Source: Hepsetus odoe
Taxonomy: Eukaryota > Chordata > Actinopteri > Characiformes > Hepsetidae
Reading direction: 5' to 3'
Assembly: GCA_017165825.1 (NCBI GenBank)
Contig: CM029384.1
Coordinates: forward strand, 7,338,914-7,402,913
Length of the DNA stretch: 64,000 nucleotides
The notes beneath the pieces are model-generated. The model saw only the letters and a program-made list of their open reading frames with translations, was not told where the DNA came from and did no database searches. The position numbers and the translations under genes were made by a program. This document shows positions 48,299 to 62,189 of the stretch, piece by piece; the stretch's first letter is position 1; every line of letters starts with the position of its first letter.

Positions 48299-50420
48299 TC
48301 CGAATAACTGGATGGCCCAAATGAACAACAATTTGTATTTACTCACTACATGTGCCCAGTAAAGGTCCAATCACTGAGCAATCTCAGATGAAATGAACAT
48401 CAAGTGACATTGGATAGCTGAAGGTTACACTTGATTTAAGGAGGAAAATTAATCCTCTTGAAGCTTTGCATCTATTTTTGTGTTGTTGTGCTGATCCTCT
48501 GCTTTTCTTAATGAACACTGACACAATGCATTCTCTTGCTTTGGCCTGAACTGTGGGCTGGGAGCATCCTCAGTGGTCTGATGTAATCTTGCACAGGTCT
48601 TAGTCTCCTAAAATTCTACAAGATCTCAGACTCTTAATGTCAACCACTTTACTGACTGACAGCTTGAAATTAACCTGGTATGAAAAAGAGGACACTTGGG
48701 TCTATAGGTAAAGCAGTGAAGACCGCAGCTGCTCATATAGGTGAACATGGCAGTGGGTCAATAAGCAATTTAGTGGTTGTCTCATATCCAGCAGTCAAGG
48801 ATGTGTTCATATCAGCCGGAGCACATTAGATGGCACTGTAGAAACACCACTGATCACAGACTGTGGGGCTCCTCTGAATTGTGTAGCAGCTGGTACGAGG
48901 TTCTTGCATCACCTCAGAATACATTTCTGTCCTGAATCCTGGCTGATTGTGTCAGTGGGTTGAGGATGGAGCAAAGTTGTGAGATACATGTGAGTTAAGA
49001 TGAAATGTACATTTTTTTTTCTTAAAAGTGCTTTTTTGCCCTTTTTATTTTGGGTTAGACTAAACACATCAAAGTACATCAGAGAGCAGTACCACAAATT
49101 TAACAGATTTATTTAAGACAGTCAAGTGCAGGATTTATCAAGAGGGAGAAATAATTAAATTGACAATTCTTTTGAACTGCTGTTCCATGTCAATTTATGT
49201 CAGAAAACCTCAGGGTAAAAAAAAAAAGAGCTTGATGGAAAGAATGAAATGCAGAAGGCACGGTTTTGCTCAACATATTCCCTAGAAGGCAGGTGATACA
49301 CATTTATTTATCTATTGAGTTATTTGTGAAAGAAATAGCTTGATTGAAGTCATGGCAAGCCAAATCTTTATCTTATATATGCATTTGGTTCAGTGATGCA
49401 AGAGCAGTTCCTTTCGAATACCCAGTGAGGTAGTATAAATGGAGGAAGGCTCTCATATGTAGCTTTTGTTATAAGAGTTGTTTTGTCCTTTTAATGCATT
49501 TGGATTTTCTACATAATATATACAGCACAGTCCAAATGTCTTATGACTTTAGACAATCATTTAACATTTAAAAGTGTTAGTCAGTGAGGGACAAACATTA
49601 TGTAACATTAGTAGAAGTCCATCAAATACACATACAAGTATAAAAAATGTTTTACAAAAGCAATTGTTACAAATACAGTACAAGTAGATACAGAATTGAT
49701 TTAGTTTTTTTTAAGTAGTTAAGATAATCGAGAAAATGGCATTTGGTTATCAGCTTCTGATCCATGTATGGATTTCATTTCATCATATAAATAATCATTG
49801 ATCCAGCCACTGGATAGTGATTACACATAGTGCTGGGTCACCATGGAGATGAAGCCAGAAATCTTTAAATGCACAAACTGACATTCATATAAATATAAGT
49901 CTCTCAGATGCCTTTTGCACGGCACTCACTGTATATGTTATCATTTGCCTGCTGTTCTTGACAACGTGCACGTTTCATGTTGAATGGTTCCATATGGCTC
50001 AAAATGACTTGCAATAAAACTGCTACATAAACACCCATTGCAGATGTTCCTTGTCTAATGTTAATATATCAGAAATACAAGCTTTTGCTATGAAATAATA
50101 TTGTTTTTACAACTTTCATCCACTTTCATCCCTTTCAACCCTAGTGCTTAAATCCATTCATTGGACTGAGTCAAAGATTCATCTAAAACATTGTATTTTG
50201 TAATATCTTGTTTTAGTTTTGAAACTAATTTGCCCTTTTAAGGAAACAGAGCAAAGCATGATGGTTTTACCATTTTGACATCCCAGTGGTAGCCAGATAT
50301 CTTGGGTTATAACATATCACCTAAATGCCAAAGAATGGGTTTAGATGCATTTTAATAGATTATCTTATGACAATGACTGATCAAAAGAAATTGAACATAC
50401 TCTCTGATCAGTTTCTGATT
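47650..50420. other. No gene recognised; AT-rich spacer with a (TC)n tract
   Basis: No recognisable exon. It contains a run of aaac units near 48020-48060 and the (TC)n tract at 48190-48296. Confidence 0.45.
48190..48296. repeat. (TC)n microsatellite
   Basis: About 105 bases of TC with two short interruptions. It produces spurious Ser/Leu and Arg/Glu open frames on both strands. Confidence 0.95.
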
Positions 50421-50424
50421 GGAA

Positions 50425-50685
50425 TGAAAGTGACAACCCTTGTCATTGCAAGGTCACAGCACAGCAGACAGTGAACCACAACGAAATTGGACCTCTGCAT
50501 TTAATCCATGCACACTCAAACACCGTGCAGCAGTGGGCAGCTATTGAAAGCACCCGGGGAGCAGTGATGGGGACGGCACCTTGCTCAAGGGTACCTCAGG
50601 GCAACCTATTGGGAAGGGGTTCGAACCCCTGATCCTCCAATCATGTGGCTGACGCCCTAACCCCTAGGCCACACCTGCCCCCAAT
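50425..50685 (-). mobile_element. SINE-A copy, near full length
   Basis: Contains gtgacaacccttgtcattgc, gcagcagtgggcagc at 50527-50541, and a tRNA-like head with ggggttcgaacccctgatcc and taggccacacctgccc. Confidence 0.9.
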
Positions 50686-50689
50686 GAGA

Positions 50690-53000
50690 CAAACACATGA
50701 CTGCTTTTTCCCTCTGTGATGGATGACTGATATTCCAATAGCCTGATATTTCTAGTCATGGATGAATCCAATTACTGCTCTGAGTTCTAGTGAGATTCCA
50801 TTTTTCATGTAGTAAAGTTATCACTGAGAGTTTGCAGCAAAGCTACGACAGTAATGTTTGTTTGTTGCACTGAAATAATTTACAGCGATTAGCTGAATAT
50901 ACAACTATAATAAATATGCAGTTGTTATAAGTGTTAACTACATGACAAGAACAACAATTTCAAGTTGAAAATATGTTTGTTCCCTTCTAATCAATCAAAG
51001 TATTATGTAAATAAAATATGAGTAACGAACTCTAAGCTCTACTAATCTCTGTAGATTAATTTCCTTCATTGTATTTTTTTATCATGCTAACTTTTGCAGA
51101 TTTACAGTGTTCAGTTTACAGTATTTTTTTCAAATGAAGACCTGTTTATTAAAATGACCATAAATGGCAAGTCAGAAAGTATGTTACTTTTAGCATTTTG
51201 ATGAATTTCTGAGTGAAATGCATAATCCTTGAGTGATGCATGGAAATAAAAGCAGTTTATTGGAGATCAATAATCTTGTCATTGGAATGGATACGGTGTG
51301 GATAAACTTAATCTGATCAGGGATATGAACTAACTTGGGAATAAAGAGGCCAGTTTTGATTTCAGATGGACATTAATGTGATTTAAAAGTGCTCATGAAG
51401 CATTCTGCAGCTCATTCATTCAGACATGGATCCATAACACTGTTCTTTTGCAGTCTTTTACTTCTAGGCTGAGTTTCGACTGGGCATCACTAATTAGAAC
51501 TGTGAATACACATGCAGGGGATATTGGCTTAGCCTTGGTACCAATATGTTTGTACTGCTCAGGAACAACTCAAAACTAACTCACTAATCACTTTTAATTC
51601 AAGTCATGGATTTTGGTGATTGCAGAGAGCAGTGATATTAAATGAAAAAGGCAATCGTGAGAAAAGACATGTGCACTTACTAACTGATTTTATCCCCCTG
51701 AATGATAGCAGACCCCACTGGCCTTGTACTCAGACACTGTTTTTGTTTTTTGTTTGTTTATTTTTTGACTTGGTATTGCCCCCGATTTATTTTTATCAGC
51801 TTGTGGTGTGTGAACTGGTTCGGCAACCTTACATGGAAAAACATTATTAATCTCAAATCCATGTGCTGTGAGTGTGCTCTATTTCAGAGGGCAATAAAAA
51901 CTGGTTCCACTTCTTCCCACGATGTGGGCAATTCCAAAGCTTTGGACAAATTAGTCATGCTTTAGCCTGACCATCAGCTTGAGGTAGTGCAGCACCAAAA
52001 CACACACAGCAACTGACCAGTCCACTGGGACACTGTGTTAGCATTTATCCACTGGTCGTACTTCAAAATGTTGCTTGCATCTGCAGCTGCTCACCGTAAT
52101 GAATGCACTCCAACGTTTCTACTGTAAATGTTGGAGAGAATGGTGATATTGCGATTTAGTTTCAAGATAATTTTAAAAGCGTTTGGATGCAACATAAACT
52201 ACTAAGGATCATAAAACAGTGTTAAAAATATCAACTTGAAGTAAAAGAAAATGTTTGCTGAATCATTACAATTTTCACCGTTTGCTACCAACATCACTTC
52301 TTCATAACTTTCGGCTACTGAAACATTTCTGTTTTCATATTTAAATGTTAAATATTGATTGGTTATTGATTGATTATTGAAGCCTAAAGGACATTTTGAA
52401 GGTCCCCGTGAACCTTTCAGGCTCTGAGATTTTGCAGTGAAGCCTGATATTGGGTTCCATGCAGCAGCTGGATATTTTCACCCACTGCTCTGATGCCCTG
52501 GCATTTGTATGCGGCTTACTTGCTCTAACTGAATGCATTATTTTATGATGGTGTTTTAAAGGCACTTTTCAGATTAATAAAAAATACAAAACAAGCTTTA
52601 GAGCCTTGAAGCACTTACTCTTAAATTCCATTCCTTGTAGATGCCTCAGGAAAACATTCTGACTCCCTCATGAACCATTATAAGTTTGTCCTTCAAAGAT
52701 ATTGATTAAAGAAAGAATTAGTTGTTCAAAACATGGAGCAGGAATTTACAGACTAGCCACTGATCCTTGCCTCTGGCAAAATGTCAGTGCTAAGGGCATC
52801 TTATTTCTAAATGCTCACTTTAGCTTATAGTGGTTTGCACCTTAAGGTTCTCATTTATCAGAGGATTTCTCACTTATCTAGCAAGATGTTTAACAGGTGA
52901 TGATGATTTTATGCACACATAATAAATATCCACATTAGCTAAATATGTCACACAGATTTACACAAAAACATAACATTAAACCTAAAAATGGACTTAGAAG
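50690..53000. other. No gene recognised; AT-rich spacer
   Basis: Nothing coding is supportable. Frames up to 87 residues occur but have no domain and no splice context. Confidence 0.45.
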
Positions 53001-53008
53001 TTATTGAA

Positions 53009-53258
53009 GGAAAAGTGACTATTTGTCATTGTGAAACACAGCACAGCACACAGTGAAACACAGCAAAATACAACCTCTGCATTTTACCCATACACACTGT
53101 GCAGCAGGTGACAACTATTGAAATAGCCAGGGGAACGATGATGGGGACGGTACCTTACTCAAGGTTACCTCAGGGCAACCTACTGGTCTGGGATTCAAAC
53201 CAACAACCTTTTGACCCTGGGACCTAGTCCCTAAACACTAGGTCACCACCGCCCCATG
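53009..53258 (-). mobile_element. SINE-A copy, near full length, core diverged
   Basis: Contains gtcattgtgaaacacagcac, a diverged core (gtgcagcaggtgacaactat) and a head with ctgggattcaaaccaacaac and taggtcaccaccgcccc. Confidence 0.85.
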
Positions 53259-53329
53259 ATGCTGCAACATTAGAGTGCGGACTGGCAACTAGAATTAACA
53301 CTCTTCTTTGATAAGGTTGCTGTTGTACC

Positions 53330-53610
53330 TAGAAAACAAGCCAGAAAATCCAAGGGTCTGGGTTCGATTCCCAGCTGGATTGAACAGGTCCCCTCGTGAA
53401 GTTCAGTTTTCCTCTCACAGACTAAAGACATGCAGGTGGAATGGTGATGCTCCTGGTGTGACTGTGTGCATGAGTGTTTGTGTGTGATTGTCTGAGCTAT
53501 GATAGACTGCTGGCATGTCCAGGGTATTTCTCTGATAGGATTTATTATCCCCCTGTCATCCTTATTAGGATAAGTGGCTTGGATAATGGGTGGTTTTTAT
53601 TTACTCTTGG
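53330..53610 (+). mobile_element. tRNA-headed repeat related to 47160-47375
   Basis: A B-box-like gggttcgattcccagctgga is followed by acagactaaagacatgcagg, ctgtcatccttattaggata and agtggcttggataatgggtg. This is a diverged copy of the repeat at 47160-47375, with a tRNA-like head. Confidence 0.6.
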
Positions 53611-56600
53611 CAAACCTGAGCTGATGCATTATCTTTTATTTATATTGAGACACTTATGAATGGTGAGCAGCACATCTCCATTGGTGGATCAAGTAAACAT
53701 ATCAACAGTAGATATATATTGCAAGAACTGTTCTTTAATTTGTAAAGCTTGGCAGATGCGACTGAGTCCAGTTACAAATGCTATGCTACAATTCCACCAT
53801 AAGTATTTCAAAGGGGAACAGTAATAATTTAGATTTTGCTTCACAGTGTCTTGCAGAAAGTCATGGAGAACATAGAATGAGTGGTTTTATTATGAATGTA
53901 GTAATTACAAATTCTCAAAAAACAGAAACAATTAGGCATTACTTGAACCAGGAAAAGAAAAAGAAAAGCAAGCAAAAACTTTTAATGATACAATTTTACA
54001 GCAATCATCGGTAGACAAACAATGCAAAAAATAAACAAGTAATCCTGCCTTTCAAGATGTAGAGGAGCTGCTGTGAATTGTTTAAATTTACTTCTAGCCT
54101 CCTCCATTCACTTTAAATCTAATTAGGTGGCAGGGTTGCCATCCTGTTTTTTCAAATTAAGGAGTGGGGGCAAATGAGCCCTGTTAATTCATTAACAGGG
54201 TGTTCTATTGAAAATGGTCCAGCGTGACTTTGACCTGGCAGGTCTCATTGCCTGGCTCTGTCCTCAGGAAGTAAGCGAGAGATGGGTTTGTTGTGTCTGT
54301 GGTTAGAGTTGTGAGAGATAAACAAGAGGAAAGCACACCAGAGAGTCTGAGTTGTTTTGACACCTTGTTGCTCATTAAGGCAATGTGCTAGTGGCAGGAG
54401 ACGCCCCTCTAAATAGCATGCAACTTCTTTTTCTGCCATTGCCCTCAGCCTCTCTGGCGCCGGCCAATTTGTTGTCTACCAACGTTTTTCGAAATGGACC
54501 ATATACATATTTTGTTGCTTTTCCATGTAGTGCTCCATGTAGTACTTATGTTCCTCATAGATTTTGTCTTGCTTTTCAGATTTCTTGTAACTACACACCT
54601 AACACTTGTCTTTGTCTTCTTTAACTTCACCATAAGTCAACAGCATATATCTATCTTTTGGTAACTCAGCAGATACTCTCATCTAGAGCCAATATCAGTT
54701 TAAAAGGCTTGCATAAATGGAGTGGGCCAGTATGAACATACAGTATGAACAGTATGGAAAGCACCATTTTTGTCCCATTTTTCAAGTTCACACAATGTCA
54801 GAGATTTCATAAATAGATACATACTTACACATATTATCTTAACTACTCATCCTAAGTAGGGGCATGTGTGGTGCTGGAACCAAGCCCAGTACTCATAGGG
54901 CAAAGCTGGGAGAACCCGGACAGGCTGCCAGTCTATCACAGGCAAAGGCTTTCAAATGGTGTAAAATGAAACTTTTAACACAGGATTGGTAGCTTACCAG
55001 ACTCCTCTTAGTGCCGTATTTGTGATTTAGTTGGCTGAAAAAGGAAGCCACAAGGGGCCAAATAAATACTTAGATTTTATGCCCTTTACCTTATGCTTGA
55101 ACCATTGTTTAGTCTGAGCAGTTTCTGGAACTGTTTTAATAAGATAGTATTAGAGAACCTGGAGTTCTATTTCACAGCCCCTGTTGTGATTAAGAAACTT
55201 AGGGCACAGCCGAACTAATCAGAGGAGAAACAACCTATAATTTTACTGCAGGGCACTGCTAGGCAAGCCTCCAAGGGACTGAACTCCAGTGCTGTACCTG
55301 CAAAAATGCAACACATGAAGCTTGTTATTCATCTTCAGGATTCAGACATAGCTGTTCCAAAGTTTGAGCAAATGACATCAAGGTTCAGATGTGACATCAC
55401 ACTGATGTGACATCAAGGCTCAGATGGATCATGTAATTTGACTGCTGTTATTTTTTTCTAGCACAAGTTAGCTTAACCCAAACCAATTTTAATGCAAATT
55501 GTTGTCAACTTAATTTCTGTGCTACCTCACTTGTTACAACGAGCAGTTGCAGTTTGAATGTTTTACAATGTTGAATGTTTTTCTGTACAAAACAATACCT
55601 ACAGTTGTTTATGCTTACATATTTTTAAGGTTTTTTCTCAATTTTGTAGAATTTTTTCTGCCAGTTACATTTATGACATTTAGCAGACCCTCTTATTCAG
55701 AGTGGCTTCCATTTCCTAGTGGGAATTTCAATCTATGACCTCTTGGTCTGTAGGCGAGTATCCTACCACTAGACCACCACCTGATATAATTCTTTATTAT
55801 TTACTAGATATCTCTCTATCCATAAATATCTTTTTTTATTTATCGATCCATTTTTATTGCTTTTCCTATACTGGTAGTGCTGCAAATCCAAAAAGGATCA
55901 TATACTTTTGATTTCATCATTGATTTCCCAAATAATCTGCATTCTGTAAAAACTAGAATCAAAAGAGGAAAAGTAAAAAGAGAATAAGAGAAGAAAAAAG
56001 AAACAATGATAATTGTTTGAAAAAAAAACAAACATGATGAAAAAAAAAAAAAAAAAAACAGGCATTAAGATTTATCAGCGGCATAACCAGCCATAAACGG
56101 CCTTTATTCTTAATAGGCTAGTTAAGTAATTTTCTTGTAGAAATTTAAGCTTTAAGAGCAGGTGCTACGGTGTAGTTATATTTAATAAAATAAATTTCAT
56201 GACACCAAAGTAGACAACACTGGAAAATGAGAGGAATAATCTTATTGTTTTGATTCTGAACATGAAGTTCTGTATCTCTCTTAGCGTGCACTGCTTTCAC
56301 CTTTCCTGTATAAGAGAGCTACACAAATAATAATTGCTTTTTTGAGGTTTTTGTCTCATTTTAAAGCCTGAACCATTAAACAGCAAACATCTTGATTTAA
56401 AAGATTAGCCCTTTATAGCCTTGTAAACAGAAACGATCAGGTTGTGAAATTGTAATTCACATTTGTCAGACGATACTGGAGCTATTATTTTATGACACAT
56501 GACGATGAGAAAATGGCCAGCTATGATTAATTCTAATTCCATCCTGCTGATAAATCTGACTGGCCATCTTAGAAACAGGCCAAATGACTTTGTATTCACT

Positions 56601-57060
56601 TGCTGTAGATTAGTAAGAAAAACATCATGGCTTTTCATTAGAGGGAAGACATTCAGAGAGCAGCTGAATCATACCTTAGGTATGGCTCAGATTAATGAAT
56701 GCAAATCAAAAGCACACAAGGGAACCATTGAACACTAAAGGGAGCTGAAGGCCTAGTCAATCATTGTCATCATGTTTGCAAAGAATTTTATGCTTTCACT
56801 TTTTATACAGCATCAAATATGGTCTATAAGTCAAATAATATTTATGATAGAGTTTCTCCTCATGTGCTACTCTGCAAATGGCCAAAGGCTTACCAGTTTT
56901 TGTAAGACCTGTGCTGATAAAAATAAAGGCAAATTATTTACACAAATGTCATACAACATCTGTGTATGCATTATGAGATTGAGGTTGTGACACTATACTC
57001 TGGTTTGGAGACTTTAGGTCAACGTTTACTGGGCTCTGTTTGCTTAGACCAGAAACATAT
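53611..57060. other. No gene recognised; AT-rich spacer
   Basis: Short frames only. A partial SINE-B copy lies at 55661-55785 and an A run at about 56040-56058. I cannot support any exon. Confidence 0.45.
55661..55785 (-). mobile_element. SINE-B copy with internal deletion
   Basis: Tail with gttacatttatgacatttag and caccctcttattcag-like sequence is joined almost directly to the head (minus strand: tggtctagtggtaggatact). Most of the body between tail and B box is lost. Confidence 0.75.
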
Positions 57061-57069
57061 GATCTCCAG

Positions 57070-57635
57070 ACTCGGTCAGACCCCATTTCCATTCCTTCTG
57101 GTCCTCTATCTTCCTCCTGCAAACCGATCACATGCATGTCCTCTCTCACCACGTCCATAAACCTGCTCTTTGGTCTTCTTCTTCTCCTCTTTCCTGGCAG
57201 CTCCATCTTCAACATCCTCCTTCCAACATAATCCTCGTCTCTCCTCTGGACATGTCCAAACCAACGCAACCTTGCTTCTCTAACTTTGTCTCCAAGACGT
57301 CTAACCTGAGCTGTCCCTCTAATATACTCATTTCTAATCCTGTCCATCCTCGTCACACTCAGTGAAAATCTCAGCATCCTTAACTCTGACACCTTCAGCT
57401 CTGGCTCCTATTTTTTCGTCTCCAACCCGTATAACATAGCTGGTCTCACTACTGTCCTGTAAATCTTTCCTTTCACTCCTGTTGGTCCCCGTCTCTCATA
57501 AATCACTCCAGCCACACTTCTCTACCCATTCCAACCTGCCTGCACTCTCTTCTTCACCTCTCTTCCACACTCGCCGTTACTCTGAACTGTTGCTCCCAGG
57601 TATTTAAACTCCTCCACCTTTGTTAGCTAAAGTGT
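57070..57635 (-). mobile_element. LINE fragment (reverse-transcriptase C-terminus)
   Basis: On the minus strand a 147-residue open frame carries RIRNEYIRGTAQVRRLGDKV, LRWFGHVQRRDEDYVGRRML and RFMDVVREDMHVIGLQEED, the C-terminal tail of a non-LTR retrotransposon ORF2. Same family as 8645-8925 and 37005-38600. No complete element is present. Confidence 0.85.
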
Positions 57636-58269
57636 CTCACACATTACAAGGTATTTCAACAGGATGAATCTCCAGTTAGCTTTTCTTTTCTCCAACAGGT
57701 CAAGATATTTAATCTGTTTGATATTGGGCTTCTGTGAGGCATCAGTGAGTCTCTGTGTTGGCATCTTTGAACAAGTGACACAGAGGGATCAAGTTTGCCA
57801 AATTAACAATGATTTGCCTCTGATCTGGGGCTTGTATGTGCAGTCTCAGAAAACTATTGTCATGTAGAAAATTAGGGCTGAAATTGTGTAGTGGAAATGT
57901 AGCTTAACCAGAGAATGAAAGTTCATTAGGATTTGAATGAGATGAAAAGTTTGGTACAATCTTTATCATTTCTTGACATCAAAGCAAGAGGAAAAGTGAA
58001 GACTTAAAGGATTCTTAAAGCATTCTATACAGAAAATACATCCAAAGTTAACATTATCCATTGTCACCAATGTACACAAACATTATGTATGTACATGAAC
58101 ATATTTTAGGCAAATATGTAAAAAAAATGCTAAACCATAATAATTCTAGAGTTCTATAGGGTAGAAGATTGGTTTAGCCTAAGCTTTGCTTTTACACATT
58201 GACACTAACTAGTAGAATGTAAATGAGTTCTTTAATGAGCATCAATGCTACACAGCAGTATTCAGCAGT

Positions 58270-58520
58270 CTTTTGAGGCAACAGTTTAGTAGTTAAGGAG
58301 TTGGCCCCAGGATCATGGGTTTGAATCCCAGACCAGAAGGTTGCCCTGAGATACTCTTGAGCAAGGTACCATCCCCTTCACTGTTCCCCAGGCACTTTAA
58401 TTAACTGCCTGCTGCTGCATATGTGTGTGTGAGTGAAAAGCAGAGACTGCATTTTGTTGTGGTTCACTGTGTGCTGTGCTGTGTTTCACAAAGATACATA
58501 GTCACTTTCACTTCACTTTT
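58270..58520 (+). mobile_element. SINE-A copy, full length, plus orientation
   Basis: Reads from head (ttagtagttaaggagttggc, gggtttgaatcccagaccag) through cttgagcaaggtaccatccc to tail (agcagagactgcattttgtt, ctgtgtttcacaaagataca). The most complete plus-strand copy. The core aactgcctgctgctgcatat has lost the CTCF-like match. Confidence 0.9.
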
Positions 58521-61500
58521 ACAATACTCATAAAGTTGTTCCTTCTTTAAATGTTCATAAAGAAACAATGGTCCCTCTTGATTACATGTATAAATGCTGA
58601 GGCAAAGCCTTGTGGTAGTAACAGTGTTCCCTGTTGACATTTGGACCATGTGTTCATGTGTATGCCTGTCAAGTTTAATCACAATTGGATGTAATGTAAT
58701 GTAATGTTTATGACGATTAGTTAGTTTAGCCATACTCTTATCTGAGACTGACAGGTCCTGTGGTTAAGATAATACAAGAGCTATATTAGAACAGTTGTGA
58801 CAAAAGATGGAAATTTGTGTCCTGCTGTGCATCTCATTAGAGAAATTGTAACTCCAGGATTCTAAAATATTTTTCGCTTGTTCTTTAATTCATCTGTCAT
58901 CAAGTTTTTTTTTCTGATGCTCATCATCTGCCTCTATAAAAGTTTGAGGGCTCATATTTTTTTAGGATAATAAAAGTGCCTTTTCACTTAAGAACAAATG
59001 GAAGAGTCTGTGCCTTCTCAACCGCAGGAGCTTTGGCAAAGGAACTTATGCCTGTTGAACAGGAGGAAGTGTCCCCCTAGTGAGAAGCTGCAGACTGTGA
59101 GAATGAAGGCATGTCCTGTGAAAAAATGGAAAAGGAAAAAGACAGAATAATAAATATTCAATTTTTTTTATCTGATTTGAAGTATGAGGCATGGGACTGC
59201 CACAGCAATGTGTGTCACAGTGCCTTCAGACAATGTTACATTCATATTTTTTAACTAGTAAAATAAATAAGTGGTATTTTTATTTGAGCAAAACAGTTTG
59301 TGCTATGAAATCATTTTGAAAATGTGCTTTCTTAAACAAAATGACTCATGAATATGAGTGTGTCTGTCTGAAGATTTGTGAACATACAGCCTTGTGTACA
59401 AACTTACTGTGAGTCCTTCGTTACAGTGGTCATGATTTTTGAGCTTAATGACTTGAATTCACCATCATGCTACATTTTAACTGCAGCTTACAGCCTTCAA
59501 AGTAAAAAGATGTTTGATGTCTGTTAAATTTCTATTAAAAATTTAACCTCTTAACCTCTCCACATTCTGATGTCACTACCCTCAAACGACAATAAAACAC
59601 AAAATTTCATTTGATTAGCAACTGAGTTGCATGATTCGAAAATTGGTCTTTTTTAAAAAGGCTTTCAAAAAATGGATTTAAGCTGCCTGACTGATTAAGG
59701 CCTGAATGATCAGAGATTTTATAAGAATCAGATTTGAAATGGGGTCTGATTGTGAAAAAGTTGGATTTCATGTGGTTTTCTGTTATTATGACTCATAACA
59801 TTCCTTTCAGACATGCTGAAAAATCAAATTGCACATCTGATCAAGACCAATGACCGACTGCAATTGTTAAATGACCGCAAGGCAGTTCACCTCTCATTTT
59901 CCACCATCGTCCTTGACTGCGACTGAAATTATTTTTGAGTTATTTTTGTTATATGCTGTAATTCAAGGCTAAGAACGGCATTCTTGTCCCATTTCTCTTT
60001 TCAAATTTAATTGTTGTATGTCACAATATTGCAGTATAACTAAAATACATTGAGTGTGTTTGGATATTTTTATGGCACTGGTTACTGGATTCTGTGTCAG
60101 TCCAATTAACTAGCTAATGGGCTTAATCAAGACCAACTGGTGCTCTGCTGTGCTATATTATCAGTGCTAATGGCCCAAATGTTGGGTTAGACCATCATGC
60201 TAAGATGCATTTTAAATATATTTACAGCAGTAGAGCGTGTAGCGTCACATCCTAATGATATTTAAAATGAGTTCATTCACAGTGATCATCATCTGCTGAA
60301 CTCTGCTGCAAAGTGCACAATCATGCTCTCATTTAAAATTCAGTCCATGCACTCAGTCAACGATCCATTTACATTTAATGTTAAACAGAATGGATTCCTT
60401 TGTCATTTTAATTACTGCAAGTAAGATATACTTATTTTATTGATCATTATTATTTTTATATCATTAGTTATTACTATTATATCTGCTTTGTATAAATATT
60501 ATTCCTAATGTTTTTACAGAAACTAATAGGCTCATCATAATGTCATTTGTTGACACAAATAGTTTCATCAGCACATCAGCGCTGCATGAAAGTCAATCAG
60601 GCCCAGGCCAATGTTCAGTTAACCATTTATCCTTGCACATTTTTAAATGAAGGAAATTATGTCTGCAATATATTTTATTCGTTTTAGGTGTGTGAGGCAT
60701 AGTGCTGTTTTTTTCACACTTGTTCAGTATTGCCAGTTAATTGATATCCTGCCTTTTTTAGCTTTACCTGTCTGTTTTAGGACTGAGTTTTACTGCCATT
60801 TTACCTTTTAAGGAATGGGCTTTCAAAACCAGACTTATCAAAACATGTGCATGTCTGGGCCAGTCAGGTATAGTCTGGAAAATACAAAAATGTAGCACCC
60901 AAATAGTATTTTTTGAACCCATTTATCATTTTTATTAAAATTGCACTCTTTGGGAACTATTTCATGTTAACTTGTCATATGGCAGAGCTACTGAATAATA
61001 TTATAGTTTTCAGCCACTGAAGCTCAAAAGCTTTTCAATCACACATGAAATGTAAATGCGGTTTCTACCAAACATGTCAAGGGTATGAAAATGGAGGGGA
61101 AACATCTCTAATCCTAGACATACCAGTGTTAATCAATATCGTTTGGTTTTCTCAGCTCTTACATTACCAGCTCAGGAAGAGGCTGTTAAATTAACTAATT
61201 ATATGAAAAAGATGTATTCAAATCAGGGAAAATGACCACATTACAAATTCCACTGCAGCCTTTTCTGGTCTGGTAAATTTATTGTCCCCGAGATGTTTGC
61301 AGCACCTTTCACTTCAACTTAAGGTAACATAAAGTAAAATATTTCTGTTACTATTAAACTTTTGCAGCTTTTCCTTATAGTGTTCACTTAGCTTTTATTG
61401 TATATCTGTTTTTTCTATGGTTTCTCTTTCATTATATTTAAGTATTTTTTTTCCACTGTTCTCCTTTCCTCTTTTCTGCTCTACCCTCTTTTCTGCATTT

Positions 61501-62180
61501 TCTTCATGTTGTTTTCCCTTTTTCAATCAATATATTTCTTCTCAACCTTCTATTCATCTCTTAGGGATGCATCTGAGCTACAAGAAAATGGCTAATCTGT
61601 AGAGGTGCTGTGCTTGATAAAGTGGAAGCAATTTGCTTCATACCTCTGGGGGAGATGGAGACGAGGAGTTGCCAACCGATAGTGTGGAATTACAAAACAG
61701 CTTTCACAACTTTGAATGTACAAGCTAGGGTGGCAGTGATGGTGGTCTACCTACCTAAGGAACAGATAAAATATATATATTAATATCTTATATTAATTAT
61801 GAGACAATGATTGAAACTAAAAAGTATCATTTTAAAATAGCCTAATCTTCTGATGTAGCACAAAAAGGTCAACCATGAATATAATGAGAAGGTTAGGAGA
61901 CCATATTATTGCTTGATATTGTTAAAAAAAAGTAATAACAGATGGCAAAACTTGTTGCCAGTATGGGTTGTTCTATCTGCTGCTGAGAAAATGTACATTG
62001 TTATTTTGTTGTTTTTTTTCTCCAATGGCTATGCTGTTATTGCATCATTCATCATGCATAATGTTAATTACAGAAGTTGTGCACAAAGATTGCCATCTTA
62101 AACACATAAGCAAAATTAAATATAACCAACCCTACTATGTTTGTCTGTTCTTTTTATGTTCATCTGCTAATGCCTAATGC
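58521..62180. other. No gene recognised; AT-rich spacer
   Basis: About 3.7 kb with only short frames and no named repeat. It could hold distal control elements, but the sequence alone does not show that. Confidence 0.45.
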
Positions 62181-62189
62181 CTAAACTAA

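Noticed and set aside
48068..48370. A 100-residue minus-strand frame rich in Arg/Glu
   Set aside because: It is the (TC)n microsatellite read on the other strand.
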